From Flavobacteriaceae bacterium UBA3339 (GTDB lineage: Bacteria > Bacteroidota > Bacteroidia > Flavobacteriales > Flavobacteriaceae), in NCBI GenBank assembly GCA_002360925.1, contig DERN01000011.1, positions 534,630 to 598,629 of the forward strand: DNA of 64,000 nucleotides, in the 5' to 3' direction. The notes under the pieces were generated by a model. It had not been told where the DNA came from. It did no database searches and was given only the letters and a program-made list of their open reading frames with translations. Below, in pieces: positions 30,869-40,199 of the stretch. A program made the position numbers and the translations under genes. Each line of letters opens with the position of its first letter. The first letter of the stretch is position 1.

Positions 30869-32683
30869 TTATTCTTCTATTTTTTCATTTATCTTACGTT
30901 CCAGTTCCATTTGCAATTCTTCAATTACAGGACGAACCGTACTTTCTGGCAAATCGGCAATCCTAATATACATCAATCCGTCAATTGCATTGTTGAATAG
31001 CGGATCTACATTAAAAGCAACCACACGCGCATTTTGTTTGATGTATTTTTTGATTAATACAGGCAGACGCAATCCTCCTGGTTCAACTTCTTCAATCAAC
31101 TTATCGAATTTATTTAAATCGGCCTCGGCTTCGTTAAAAACAAAATCTTTATCGGCATCTTTTAAAGTTACTTTAAACTCTTTTTTAGCCTGAACATATT
31201 GTGCCACATACGGATCATAAAAATGCGATTTCATAAATTCGATCATCAATGATTTACTAAAATCCGTAAACTGATTGCTAATGCTTACCCCGCCAATCAA
31301 ATATTTATGTTCTGGATATCGCAAAGTTGTATGCACAATTCCTTTCCATAACAAGAATAATGGCATTGGTTTTTGCTGATAATCTTTAACGATAAACGCG
31401 CGACCCATTTCTATAGATTGTTCTAACATGGAATAAATTTCCGGTTCGAATTTGAATAATTCGGTCAAATAAAAGCCATTGATTCCGTATTTAGAATAAA
31501 TGTTTTTTCCCAATCCCATTCGGTAAGCTCCAGCAATACATTTTGCATCATCATCCCACAAAAACATATGATGATAGTAATTATCGTAATGATCTAAATC
31601 GATCGATTTATTGGTTCCTTCACCAACAGCACGAAACGTAATTTCACGTAAACGACCTATTTCCTTTAAAATGTGCGGAATGTTTTTAGACTCGGTCAGG
31701 AAAACTTCGTAGTTTTTACTTTGCAATAAACGATCGTTTCCTTTACGCAGTTCTTCAACTTCTTTTACAATTAAATCTTCTAACACCGGATGCTCGATTT
31801 CTTGAGGAGGAGGCGCAGGCAATTTAAACGACGGAATTTTAATATATTGCTTTTTATCGTCTTTCGTTGTATTAGCTAAAAGATAAGTTTTTTGTCGTAA
31901 AAACTTTCCGAACTCTTCTAATGTTTCGCCATGTTCAATTTGTTCGGCTGCTGTAATTGGTTTTCCAATTCGCACACGAATTACACGATCTTTTTGCGTA
32001 AGTAATTCCGAAGGTAATTTTGCTGTTTGTAATGTTGGACTTATTTTAGAAAGCGTATAAAACAACTGACTGTTTTTTGCATGAAAGTAAATCGGAATAA
32101 CCGGAACTTGCGCTTTCTTTATCAATTTCAATGCACCTTCTTCCCAAGGTTTATCTACAATTTTATCGTCTTCCTCGAAATTCGAAACTTCTCCTGCCGG
32201 GAAAATCCCTAAAGGTTTTCCTTCACTTAAATGCAACAAAGTTTCTTTAATTCCCATAACGCTCGACTTAGCATCTTTATGTGAATCAAACGGATTTACA
32301 GGCATTATAAAAGGCTTTAACGGCTCAATTCTATGCAATAAAAAATTCGCAATAATCTTGAAATCAGGATCATGTTCGCGCATTAATTTTAACAATAGAA
32401 TTCCGTCTATTCCTCCTAACGGATGATTAGAAATCGTAATATAAGGCCCCTTTTTGGGCAAGCGTTTCAGTTCTTCCGGATCAATCTCGAACTCGATCTG
32501 AAACTCATTCAAAATAGCATTTAAAAACTCGGTATCTTCTAAATGTTTATTTCGATCGTATATTTTATTTAATTCAGAAATCTTCAGCACTTTCATTAGT
32601 AACCAACCAGAAAAAGTACCTAAAAATCCGTACTTTTCCAATTTAATTACCTGTGCTATTTCTTTTGCGGTTACTAACCCCAT
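30869..32683 (-). CDS. olsF: bifunctional acyltransferase for amino-acid lipids (OlsF type)
   Basis: The 604-residue protein joins two acyltransferases. The N-terminal half (about 60-280) is a PlsC-like O-acyltransferase with the HxxxxxD motif NHPLGGID (86-93) and a second FPAGEVS motif. The C-terminal half (about 325-540) is a GNAT-like N-acyltransferase (REITFRAVGEGTN, YYHHMFLWDD, GAYRMGLG, EMGRAFI) of the OlsB/hemolysin type. In Bacteroidota such fusions make ornithine, glycine or lysine lipids by N-acylating an amino acid and then O-acylating the 3-hydroxy fatty acid. The symbol follows OlsF described in Flavobacterium and Serratia; which amino acid is used here cannot be read from the sequence. 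Confidence 0.83.
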   Translation of the reverse strand: MGLVTAKEIAQVIKLEKYGFLGTFSGWLLMKVLKISELNKIYDRNKHLEDTEFLNAILNEFQIEFEIDPEELKRLPKKGPYITISNHPLGGIDGILLLKLMREHDPDFKIIANFLLHRIEPLKPFIMPVNPFDSHKDAKSSVMGIKETLLHLSEGKPLGIFPAGEVSNFEEDDKIVDKPWEEGALKLIKKAQVPVIPIYFHAKNSQLFYTLSKISPTLQTAKLPSELLTQKDRVIRVRIGKPITAAEQIEHGETLEEFGKFLRQKTYLLANTTKDDKKQYIKIPSFKLPAPPPQEIEHPVLEDLIVKEVEELRKGNDRLLQSKNYEVFLTESKNIPHILKEIGRLREITFRAVGEGTNKSIDLDHYDNYYHHMFLWDDDAKCIAGAYRMGLGKNIYSKYGINGFYLTELFKFEPEIYSMLEQSIEMGRAFIVKDYQQKPMPLFLLWKGIVHTTLRYPEHKYLIGGVSISNQFTDFSKSLMIEFMKSHFYDPYVAQYVQAKKEFKVTLKDADKDFVFNEAEADLNKFDKLIEEVEPGGLRLPVLIKKYIKQNARVVAFNVDPLFNNAIDGLMYIRIADLPESTVRPVIEELQMELERKINEKIEE

Positions 32684-32698
32684 TTAACAACTTTTTGG

Positions 32699-32706
32699 CA
32701 AAGATA
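32699..32706 (-). promoter_or_regulatory. -7 box TATCTTTG for olsF
   Basis: TATCTTTG on the minus strand, 15 bases before the ATG at 32683, matches TAnnTTTG. Confidence 0.65.
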
Positions 32707-32901
32707 ACAATTCATAACTACACATTTTAATTCAAACAACATTTCTAATCCAGTTTTAAGATTAGTTCCCAACCTTTAAATATATAAAAAAGGTTTGATG
32801 AATTTGAATTTCGCAGCGTAGATTGAAAAAATATTTTCAAATTCATTCCACAAAATAGTCAAGAAGTCGTTAAATATCCCGATTCTTTATAGGGAAATGT
32901 T

Positions 32902-32909
32902 TATTTTTG
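32902..32909 (+). promoter_or_regulatory. -7 box TATTTTTG for xth
   Basis: TATTTTTG matches TAnnTTTG and overlaps the TTG at 32907, excluding that triplet as a start and supporting the ATG at 32928. Confidence 0.65.
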
Positions 32910-32927
32910 GAAAAATTCACTCAACAA

Positions 32928-33689
32928 ATGAAAATACTATCATATAATGTAAACGGAATTAGAGCCGCAATTACCAAAGGATTTTTAGATTGGTTACAGG
33001 CTGCAAATCCGGACATTATCTGTTTACAGGAAATAAAAGCTGTAGAAAGTCAGATTCCTACTTTAGAAATTTCCGCAGCAGGCTATCCGTATCAATATTA
33101 TTATCCGGCGCAAAAAAAGGGGTATAGCGGAGTTGCAATTCTTTCGAAAATAGAACCAAAAAATGTCATTTTCGGAACCGGAATTCCATATATGGATGAC
33201 GAAGGAAGAAATTTAAGAGCCGATTTTGACGGTTTTTCTGTAATGTCGCTTTATCTTCCATCAGGAACAAACATTGATCGATTAAGTCATAAATTCCAAT
33301 ATATGGACGATTTTAGAATTTATATCAATGAATTGCGAAAATCGATTCCAAACCTGATTATTGGTGGCGATTACAATATTTGTCATCAAGCAATCGACAT
33401 TCACGATCCTATTCGTAACGCAAAAGTTTCGGGATTTTTGCCTGAAGAAAGAGAATGGTTAGACGGATTTATGAAAGATGGTTGGGTTGATACGTTTAGA
33501 ATGTTTAATCCGGAACCGCACAATTATAGTTGGTGGAGTTACAGAGCAAACGCGCGAAACAACAATAAAGGTTGGAGAATTGATTATATGTTGGTAGACG
33601 ATGCAATGAAAGATCGTGTAAAACGCGCTTATATTTTGCCCGAAGCCAAACATTCAGATCACTGTCCTGTTGCAATAGAAATCGAATAA
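32928..33689 (+). CDS. xth: exodeoxyribonuclease III
   Basis: ExoIII is a cytoplasmic AP endonuclease and 3'-5' exonuclease for base-excision repair. From the ATG at 32928 the protein is 253 residues and begins MKILSYNVNGIRAAITKGF. It shows the metal-binding LQEIKA, the catalytic GGDYNICH, and the closing KHSDHCPV with the catalytic His. An upstream TTG at 32907 is part of the promoter and is rejected. The OmpA-like gene follows after 9 bases, likely in the same transcript. Confidence 0.95.
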   Translation: MKILSYNVNGIRAAITKGFLDWLQAANPDIICLQEIKAVESQIPTLEISAAGYPYQYYYPAQKKGYSGVAILSKIEPKNVIFGTGIPYMDDEGRNLRADFDGFSVMSLYLPSGTNIDRLSHKFQYMDDFRIYINELRKSIPNLIIGGDYNICHQAIDIHDPIRNAKVSGFLPEEREWLDGFMKDGWVDTFRMFNPEPHNYSWWSYRANARNNNKGWRIDYMLVDDAMKDRVKRAYILPEAKHSDHCPVAIEIE

Positions 33690-33698
33690 ACAGATATT

Positions 33699-34559
33699 AT
33701 GTTAAAAAAAATAATTGTTCTAAGTAGTTTATCTCTTGTTTTCACTTCATGTGTTTCAAGAAGATTGTACAACGAATTAGACGCAAAATACAAAGCTTGC
33801 GCTCAGGATTTAGAGCGATTAAGTACCGAAAACGAAGAAAATAAAGCTTCGGCTTTTGATTTAGGAGGAAAAAATCAATCGTTAAAAGATCAATTAGATA
33901 AAATGACAGCCGAACGCGACAGACTTTCGGTTGAATACAATCAATTATCTAAAAATTCTGATGCTGCAATTCAAGCAGAAATCGACCGTTTAAATAATTT
34001 GAAAAAAGAATTGGACGGAAAATCTTCTCGTGTTGCTGAACTAGAAAACATGTTAGATGCACAAAACAAAAGTCTTCGTAAACTAAAAGATGCTTTATCG
34101 AAAGCACTATTTGAGTTTGAAGGAAAAGGACTAACTGTTGAACAGAAAAACGGAAAAGTTTATGTTTCGATGGAAAATAAATTGTTGTTTCCTTCGGGAA
34201 GTTGGGCTGTAAGTAGTTCTGGTCGCGCTGCTGTTGAGCAATTAGGTTCGGTTTTAGCACAAAATCCTGAAATTTCAATTTTAATTGAAGGACATACCGA
34301 TAACGATAAAATTGTTGGAAATTTAGGTGGCGGAATTACAAATAACTGGGATTTATCTACAAAACGTGCAACGGCAATCGTTAATATTTTAGAAGAAAAT
34401 TCTCGAATCGACAAGAAGAATCTAACGGCGGCAGGAAGAAGCGAATTCTCTCCTATTGCTACAAATTCATCAAACGAAGGGAAAGCTAAAAATAGGCGCA
34501 TTGAAGTAATTTTAACTCCGAAATTGGACGAAATTTCTAAAATGCTAAACGATTTTTAA
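33699..34559 (+). CDS. OmpA-family lipoprotein
   Basis: The 286-residue protein has a lipoprotein signal (lipobox FTSC, Cys18), a coiled-coil region (about 25-135, with LKDQLDKMTAERDRLSVEY) and a C-terminal OmpA domain (about 150-280). The domain contains LFPSGSWAVSSSG and the peptidoglycan-contact motif IEGHTDN, followed by NNWDLSTKRATAIV and KNRRIEV. It should sit in the outer membrane and bind peptidoglycan through the meso-diaminopimelate groove, tethering the envelope. It follows xth by 9 bases. A terminator follows. Confidence 0.9.
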   Translation: MLKKIIVLSSLSLVFTSCVSRRLYNELDAKYKACAQDLERLSTENEENKASAFDLGGKNQSLKDQLDKMTAERDRLSVEYNQLSKNSDAAIQAEIDRLNNLKKELDGKSSRVAELENMLDAQNKSLRKLKDALSKALFEFEGKGLTVEQKNGKVYVSMENKLLFPSGSWAVSSSGRAAVEQLGSVLAQNPEISILIEGHTDNDKIVGNLGGGITNNWDLSTKRATAIVNILEENSRIDKKNLTAAGRSEFSPIATNSSNEGKAKNRRIEVILTPKLDEISKMLNDF

Positions 34560-34565
34560 TCAATT

Positions 34566-34589
34566 AAATCCCGAAATCGGGATTTTTTT
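34566..34589 (+). terminator. rho-independent terminator
   Basis: AAATCCCGA-AA-TCGGGATTT followed by TTTT, 6 bases after the OmpA gene stop. Confidence 0.87.
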
Positions 34590-34671
34590 ATTTAGATATT
34601 TGTTAATCAGAGTTTTAAATAAGCTTTATTATATTTTCAAAAAATTAAATTAAGAGAAACGAAAACGAATT

Positions 34672-35982
34672 ATGGATTTAATTAACGATCAAATTCAAAG
34701 CGAAATATATAAATTCGGATTAAATCTTTGGCTTCAATTAGGCATCAATACTCAAACGGCGCACATTTTAAACAGCATCGTTTTAATTATTGGTTTGTTT
34801 CTAATTTTATATGCTTTAGATTATGTTCTTCGAAGAGTTTTTATGCTGATTATGATAAAAACAATTCGAAAAAGTAAAACCAAAATCGACGATTATTTGA
34901 TTCGAAACGGCGTGTTGAAAAATGCCATTCATTTGGTTCCGCTTTGGATTGCCCAACAATCAATTCCATTTATTTTCACTGGTTTTCCGGAATCTACTTC
35001 GGCTATTTTAAAAGTTACCGATGTCCTTTTTATTTTCGCAATTACGATTCTGCTTAAATCGCTCGCACATTCTTTAAAAGATTATTTAAAAAGCAAAAAG
35101 AGTTTCTCTAATAAACCGCTCGACAGTTATTTTCAGGTTGTTTCCATCATCCTTTACATTATTTGTTTTGTCATTATTTTTACGCATTTACGCGGCGTTT
35201 CACCTTCGACCGTTTTAGGAGCATTCGGAGCAGCTTCGGCTATTATTTTATTAGTTTTTAAGGATACGATTTTAGGATTTGTTGCAAGTATTCAAGTTTC
35301 GTCTAACGATATGGTTCGAGTTGGCGATTGGATTGAAATGACGAAATACGGAGCCGACGGAACAGTTTTAGAAATTAATTTAAGTACGGTAAAAGTTCAG
35401 AATTTTGATAAAACCATTACAACAATTCCAACTTATGCTTTAATCAGCGATTCGTTCCGAAATTACAGAGGAATGCAAAAATCAGGCGGACGAAGAATTA
35501 AACGTTCTATCAATATTAAAATGGGATCGATTCGATTTTTAGAAGCTGATGAAATCGAGAATTTAAAACGAATTAAATTGCTGAAATCGTACATTATCGA
35601 GCGTCAACAAGAAATTGCCGAATATAATAGAACGCATGTTGATGATCCGACTATGTTGGTAAACGGAAGGCGCATGACGAATATTGGTTTGTTTAGAGAA
35701 TATGTGAATCGTTATTTGTTAAACAACAAAAACACGCATAAACAATTTCACTTAATGGTTCGTCATTTACAACCAACAGAACACGGACTTCCGATTGAAA
35801 TTTACGTTTTTACCAACACAACCGAATGGCCAAAATACGAAGGTATAATGGCAGATATTTTTGATCACATTTTAGCTGTAATTCCTTATTTTAATTTAGA
35901 ATTATTTGAATTACCAAGTTCAACCGATTTTCACGATTTTTTAATCGCGCAACATAACGAAAACAAAACGCAACCCGAATAG
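34672..35982 (+). CDS. mechanosensitive channel, MscS family
   Basis: The 436-residue protein has several N-terminal membrane helices (about 28-55, 75-100, 112-125, 150-170). They are followed by the MscS pore helix and beta domain: GVSPSTVLGAFGAASAIILLVFKDTILGFVASI, then VRVGDWIEM and GTVLEINLSTVKVQNFD. The Gly/Ala-rich TM3 and the KDTILG turn are the MscS signature. The long C-terminal region (about 290-436) resembles YbdG-type members and probably contributes to osmotic-stress gating at the inner membrane. The gene is monocistronic and convergent with the DUF4139 gene. Confidence 0.9.
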   Translation: MDLINDQIQSEIYKFGLNLWLQLGINTQTAHILNSIVLIIGLFLILYALDYVLRRVFMLIMIKTIRKSKTKIDDYLIRNGVLKNAIHLVPLWIAQQSIPFIFTGFPESTSAILKVTDVLFIFAITILLKSLAHSLKDYLKSKKSFSNKPLDSYFQVVSIILYIICFVIIFTHLRGVSPSTVLGAFGAASAIILLVFKDTILGFVASIQVSSNDMVRVGDWIEMTKYGADGTVLEINLSTVKVQNFDKTITTIPTYALISDSFRNYRGMQKSGGRRIKRSINIKMGSIRFLEADEIENLKRIKLLKSYIIERQQEIAEYNRTHVDDPTMLVNGRRMTNIGLFREYVNRYLLNNKNTHKQFHLMVRHLQPTEHGLPIEIYVFTNTTEWPKYEGIMADIFDHILAVIPYFNLELFELPSSTDFHDFLIAQHNENKTQPE

Positions 35983-35992
35983 GCTGCGTTTT
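35965..35992. terminator. terminator overlapping the MscS gene end
   Basis: AAAACGCA pairs with TGCGTTTT around a 12-base loop that includes the stop codon. A T-run follows on the plus strand, and the hairpin also lies just beyond the minus-strand stop at 35998. Confidence 0.65.
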
Positions 35993-35997
35993 TTGTA

Positions 35998-37659
35998 TTA
36001 AATTCCTAAGTTTTTATCTTTTGCAGATTTTACTTGATAACCAAATCGAATCTTTTTAGTTTCGTTCGATTTAAAATTTACTTCCCAGCTTAATTTTCCT
36101 TTTTCTTCATCGAGTTTCGCTCCGCCTTTATCGCTTAAGGTAACTTCTATATCCGAATTACTGCTAATTGGCATTTGATCTTCTAGCACAATACTGATGT
36201 TTTCCTTTTTATTATTGCGAACAGAAATTTCATAAACAAAATCCTGAACTTTACGAGATGACAATGTTTTAGTTCCCGATTTATCGGAAATTAAGATTCT
36301 GCTAACCGAAATATTCGGATCTTTTCCTAAGCTCAATCTTAAATCGTCTTCGTTTGCATTCGCGTTTACAAAGGTTTTACCAACGTACATTCCTTCAAAA
36401 ATCACATTTGCTTCGCCTGGTAAAATATTATAATCTCCATAATTTTTAATTTTCGCGACTAAATATGCATTTGTATCTAATTTCGGAATCGTAACATAAC
36501 TGTAGGTTGCTGGTAATTGCGTGTCTTTTAACGCTACGCTGTGTCCTTTGTTATTACTTAAAATCGTGTATGGAATATCAATATTAAACGTGATATTTAA
36601 TTGTGATTCGTTTATTTGGGTGTAATGTTCTAATGTTGAAGGATTCTCAGAAACTTCCTGATATTCATCATCATAAGGTTTACGAGAATTTGATCTAGAT
36701 ATATTTACCCCAGGAACTTGTCCTTGTAAGGTTTGAATCATACTTGCATTCGGTCTACCTTCGATTGATTTACTTGTAACCATAAGACCCGAATTTCTAT
36801 AATCTAGAAACCAAGGTTGTAATTCGGGCGCAATTGTATTTTGATTAGCTTGCCCGCTGGTTAAAGATAATTTAATATTTTTCCAATCAATTCCAGTATT
36901 TTGGCGCACTTGCGCTTTATACAACATTTGAATTGGATCGTTTATTTTATCGATTCGCATTTCGTAACTCGGTTGCCATGTTGCTTGATTGGTTAAATAA
37001 GAAACTTCTAAAGGAATGCTTCCCGACTGACTACTCATGACGTTTACAATCAATTTTCCTTGACTTGTTTTTTCGGCAGACGTTTGATTAAACGTTAATT
37101 TCCCTTTTAAAGCAGTTAATTCTTCTTGAAGTTTTCTATTTTGTTTTTCTAAGGCATCAATAGAGTTTCCTAATTCTATTTTTTTGTTTTTGTAAAAATC
37201 AACTAATTTAGACAATTCGGCAACCGAGAAATTTTGAGATTCTTTCATCGATTGGTTTTCTTCTAATATCTCCAAACTTCCTCGTTCGGCATACAATTTA
37301 TTTTGAAGAATTTTTAATTCGGCCTCTTTATTTTCGATTTCGTCTTTTACCGGTTTTACCAAAGGCGAATCTTGATTATTATCGTATTCTTCGACATACG
37401 CATTCGTAAACTGAACCGACATAACCGTTACATTTTTTGGAACACCAATTTGAACCGTACTTTCGTTTAGATAATTTGCTACGTTCGTAATGACGATTTC
37501 CGAAGTTCCCGAAGGAATTTGCACCGTTGTTTTATGTTTTAACTCGGCTGCATTATTGTAAACTCTGGCCGATTCGATTTTTGCTTGTGTAAAAACAGGC
37601 TTTTGTGCATTTGCTGTTATACTAAAAGCAATAACCGCAGGAAATAAAAGGTTTTTCAT
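35998..37659 (-). CDS. exported MuiA-like DUF4139/DUF4140 protein with a SusC-plug-like insert
   Basis: The 553-residue protein has a signal peptide (1-19), an N-terminal DUF4140 region (about 28-130: IESARVYNNAAELKHKT), a coiled coil (about 105-195) and a DUF4139 domain (about 215-550: VSYLTNQATWQPSYEMRID). This is the architecture of mucoidy-inhibitor MuiA-like proteins, whose biochemical role is unknown. Inside DUF4139, residues 300-320 read EGRPNASMIQTLQGQVPGVN-I, closely resembling the ALQG-x-VPGVNI signature of SusC/RagA TonB-dependent receptor plugs. Whether this segment is functional or a spurious resemblance is unresolved. Confidence 0.85.
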   Translation of the reverse strand: MKNLLFPAVIAFSITANAQKPVFTQAKIESARVYNNAAELKHKTTVQIPSGTSEIVITNVANYLNESTVQIGVPKNVTVMSVQFTNAYVEEYDNNQDSPLVKPVKDEIENKEAELKILQNKLYAERGSLEILEENQSMKESQNFSVAELSKLVDFYKNKKIELGNSIDALEKQNRKLQEELTALKGKLTFNQTSAEKTSQGKLIVNVMSSQSGSIPLEVSYLTNQATWQPSYEMRIDKINDPIQMLYKAQVRQNTGIDWKNIKLSLTSGQANQNTIAPELQPWFLDYRNSGLMVTSKSIEGRPNASMIQTLQGQVPGVNISRSNSRKPYDDEYQEVSENPSTLEHYTQINESQLNITFNIDIPYTILSNNKGHSVALKDTQLPATYSYVTIPKLDTNAYLVAKIKNYGDYNILPGEANVIFEGMYVGKTFVNANANEDDLRLSLGKDPNISVSRILISDKSGTKTLSSRKVQDFVYEISVRNNKKENISIVLEDQMPISSNSDIEVTLSDKGGAKLDEEKGKLSWEVNFKSNETKKIRFGYQVKSAKDKNLGI

Positions 37660-37778
37660 AAAAAGAAATAATTTCGTTCTCTAAATTTACAATAATTATA
37701 ACAATTACCTTGCCTTTTTTAACAAAAGGGTAGCAATTCAAAGGCTATTTTCGCTTTGTATAATTAAAACAAACATTT

Positions 37779-38432
37779 ATGAAACGATTCAAAAAAACAG
37801 CAGTCTTTGTGAGTGCTCTATGCCTGTCAAATCTAGTAAATGCTCAAGAAAAAAAATGGAATTTTGGTTTTCATTTAGGGAGCGATCAATTTTACACTGG
37901 AAAAGCTCCTTCTAATCCCTTAAACTATAAATTAGACAATACACATAGTTACAAAATGGGAATTTTAGCGGAAAGAACTTTAAATGAAAAATCTTCGCTT
38001 ACTTTAGGAATAAATTACAACTTGTACTTTCAGGAGTATTCTACACAATATGAAAGTTATGGAAGATCTGGCGGAAGAAGTTTAGATAATTATTTTGATT
38101 TAGACTTACAATACAATAGGTATCTAATAAAAAATTTGAACTATTTTGTAGGAACCAATGCTTCCTTTCAAAGTGGACACAGAAACTATCAAAACGGGGG
38201 GAATAATTTTAGAGCGAATGGAAAAGCATCTGATTTCAATATAGGTTTAAACACGGGATTAAAATACACGATAAATTCAGAAAGTAGATTTAAAATAGAA
38301 CCTTACATTATGTTAGGTGTAAATGCTTTTGACAAGGATAAAGAAGAAGTTATTTTTACACCAAACAATCAAACACAACAACATACTTTAAGTAATTTCT
38401 ATACTAGATTTGGAATAAATTTCAAGTTTTAA
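37779..38432 (+). CDS. outer-membrane beta-barrel protein
   Basis: The 217-residue protein has a signal peptide (about 1-22, SNLVNAQ). The body alternates hydrophobic and polar residues in amphipathic strands and has a terminal Phe (TRFGINFKF), as expected for a small outer-membrane beta-barrel. Repeated strand motifs such as YKMGILAERTLN, LTLGINYNLYF and FNIGLNTGLKYTI support this. No specific porin family is recognised. It stands alone and is followed by a strong terminator. Confidence 0.75.
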   Translation: MKRFKKTAVFVSALCLSNLVNAQEKKWNFGFHLGSDQFYTGKAPSNPLNYKLDNTHSYKMGILAERTLNEKSSLTLGINYNLYFQEYSTQYESYGRSGGRSLDNYFDLDLQYNRYLIKNLNYFVGTNASFQSGHRNYQNGGNNFRANGKASDFNIGLNTGLKYTINSESRFKIEPYIMLGVNAFDKDKEEVIFTPNNQTQQHTLSNFYTRFGINFKF

Positions 38433-38438
38433 AAGAGA

Positions 38439-38463
38439 AAAGAGGTCGTAAAACGACCTCTTT
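38439..38463. terminator. bidirectional terminator
   Basis: AAAGAGGTCGT and ACGACCTCTTT form an 11-bp stem between the convergent beta-barrel and radA genes, with T-runs on both strands. Confidence 0.88.
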
Positions 38464-38467
38464 TTAA

Positions 38468-39829
38468 TTAGAATAAAGCACTTACCAAATCTTCAATTTT
38501 TGAAACCAAAACAAGTTCAATTTTTTTAGAATTATAGGTAATCTTATTGTATTTAGAAATAAATATTTTGGCGAAACCTAATTTCTCGGCTTCCTGAATT
38601 CGTTGATCTACTCGATTTACCGGACGAATTTCGCCCGACAATCCTACTTCACCGGCAAAACAATAATCTTTCGGAATTGCATCATCTTCATTCGATGAAA
38701 GAATCGAAGCTACAACCGCCAAATCAATTGCCGGATCGTCTACATTAATTCCGCCTGTAACATTTAAGAAAACGTCTTTCATTCCCAAACGGAAACCGGC
38801 TCTTTTTTCTAAAACCGCCAAAATCATATTTAAGCGCTTTAAGTTATATCCGGTAGCACTTCGTTGTGGCGTTCCGTAAACTGCGGTACTTACCAAAGCT
38901 TGAATCTCGATCATTAAAGGGCGCATTCCTTCTAAAGTGGAAGCAATCGCTGTTCCCGAAAGTTCTTCTTCGCGATGTGAAAGTAATATTTCGGACGGAT
39001 TTGAAACTTCGCGTAATCCCGAACCTAACATTTCGTAAATTCCTAATTCGGCTGTAGAACCGAATCGATTTTTTAAAGCACGAAGAATTCTGTAAACATG
39101 ATTTCGATCGCCTTCGAACTGAAGAACCGTATCCACCATGTGTTCTAAAATCTTAGGTCCGGCAATGTTTCCGTCTTTCGTAATATGACCAATCAAAATA
39201 ACCGGAGTCGATGTTTCTTTTGCAAATTTAATCAACTCGGCAGTTGTTTCCTTTATTTGCGAAATGCTTCCCGCCGAAGCTTCGATATAATCGGTATAAA
39301 GCGTTTGAATAGAATCGATAATTAAAACATCGGGTTCTATTTCTTCGACTTGTTTAAAGATGTTTTGCGTGTTGGTTTCGGTTAAAATATAACACGAATT
39401 ATTATTTGGATTAATGCGTTCGGCACGCATTTTTATTTGTTTCTGACTTTCTTCGCCCGAAACATATAATACTTTGTAAGGTAATTTTAACGAAAGCTGT
39501 AGCAAAAGTGTACTTTTTCCAATTCCGGGTTCGCCGCCTAATAAAATCATAGATCCTGGAACAATTCCGCCACCTAAAACTCGATTCAATTCGTGATCTA
39601 AGGTATTTAATCGAATTTCGCGTGTATTGTCGATTTCCTGAATTAACAGCGGTTTTGCAGCTTTTTTAATTCCCGAAGACGATTTGGTTTGCCATGCCAC
39701 TTTTTCTTCTTTCTGAATTACTTCTTCCACAATCGTATTCCATTGTTTACACGAAGTACATTGTCCCATCCATTTTGAAAATTGCGTTCCGCAGGAAGAA
39801 CAAAAAAATGCTGTTTTTACTTTTGCCAT
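38468..39829 (-). CDS. radA: DNA repair protein RadA (Sms)
   Basis: The 453-residue protein shows the full RadA plan: an N-terminal four-Cys zinc finger (FCSSCGTQFSKW...CTSC, about 9-27), a RecA-like ATPase with Walker A GGEPGIGKST (about 96-105), the RadA-specific KNRFG motif, and a C-terminal Lon-like domain (about 290-453: LNVTGGINVDDPAIDLA, FAGEVGLSGEIRPV). RadA promotes branch migration during homologous recombination. A small membrane protein gene lies upstream on the same strand. Confidence 0.95.
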   Translation of the reverse strand: MAKVKTAFFCSSCGTQFSKWMGQCTSCKQWNTIVEEVIQKEEKVAWQTKSSSGIKKAAKPLLIQEIDNTREIRLNTLDHELNRVLGGGIVPGSMILLGGEPGIGKSTLLLQLSLKLPYKVLYVSGEESQKQIKMRAERINPNNNSCYILTETNTQNIFKQVEEIEPDVLIIDSIQTLYTDYIEASAGSISQIKETTAELIKFAKETSTPVILIGHITKDGNIAGPKILEHMVDTVLQFEGDRNHVYRILRALKNRFGSTAELGIYEMLGSGLREVSNPSEILLSHREEELSGTAIASTLEGMRPLMIEIQALVSTAVYGTPQRSATGYNLKRLNMILAVLEKRAGFRLGMKDVFLNVTGGINVDDPAIDLAVVASILSSNEDDAIPKDYCFAGEVGLSGEIRPVNRVDQRIQEAEKLGFAKIFISKYNKITYNSKKIELVLVSKIEDLVSALF

Positions 39830-39970
39830 CTTTTTTGCTTTAAGCTTTAGGCATTAAGCTATAAGCATAACGACTAAAAACATATTAGATAACGAAAGTA
39901 CGAATTTAGGCTTAAAGGCGAAAGTTACGACGCCAAATGTCACAAATAGTTTTAAAGCTAAAAAGCGAGA

Positions 39971-40132
39971 TTACTCTGTTTGTTTGCGTTTTTTACGTTC
40001 CATCCAAAACATTATAACACTAGCTAATATTCCTGAAAAGGAAGATATAATTCCGTTTCCTTTCCATAAAAAATAAAGCATTGATAACAACAATAAGCCG
40101 CTTACTGTTTTAAGAATTTTGTTTGTTTTCAT
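39971..40132 (-). CDS. small membrane protein of unknown function
   Basis: From the ATG at 40132 the protein has 53 residues: a short Lys-rich N-terminus, two hydrophobic helices (about 9-20 and 24-42) separated by KGNG, and a very basic tail (WMERKKRKQTE). A longer frame to 40168 is closed by a promoter box at 40151-40158, so the shorter start is preferred. The promoter box makes this short ORF more credible. No family is known to me. Confidence 0.6.
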   Translation of the reverse strand: MKTNKILKTVSGLLLLSMLYFLWKGNGIISSFSGILASVIMFWMERKKRKQTE

Positions 40133-40150
40133 AATGTTTTGTTTTGAATA

Positions 40151-40158
40151 CAAACATA
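40151..40158 (-). promoter_or_regulatory. -7 box TATGTTTG for the small membrane protein
   Basis: TATGTTTG on the minus strand matches TAnnTTTG, 18 bases before the ATG at 40132. Confidence 0.6.
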
Positions 40159-40199
40159 CGAAAAACACCTAACAATAAAATTACGAGATATTTAGAAAA

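Noticed and set aside
32907..32927. TTG start for xth
   Set aside because: The triplet is part of the TATTTTTG promoter box, and the conserved protein starts at ATG 32928.
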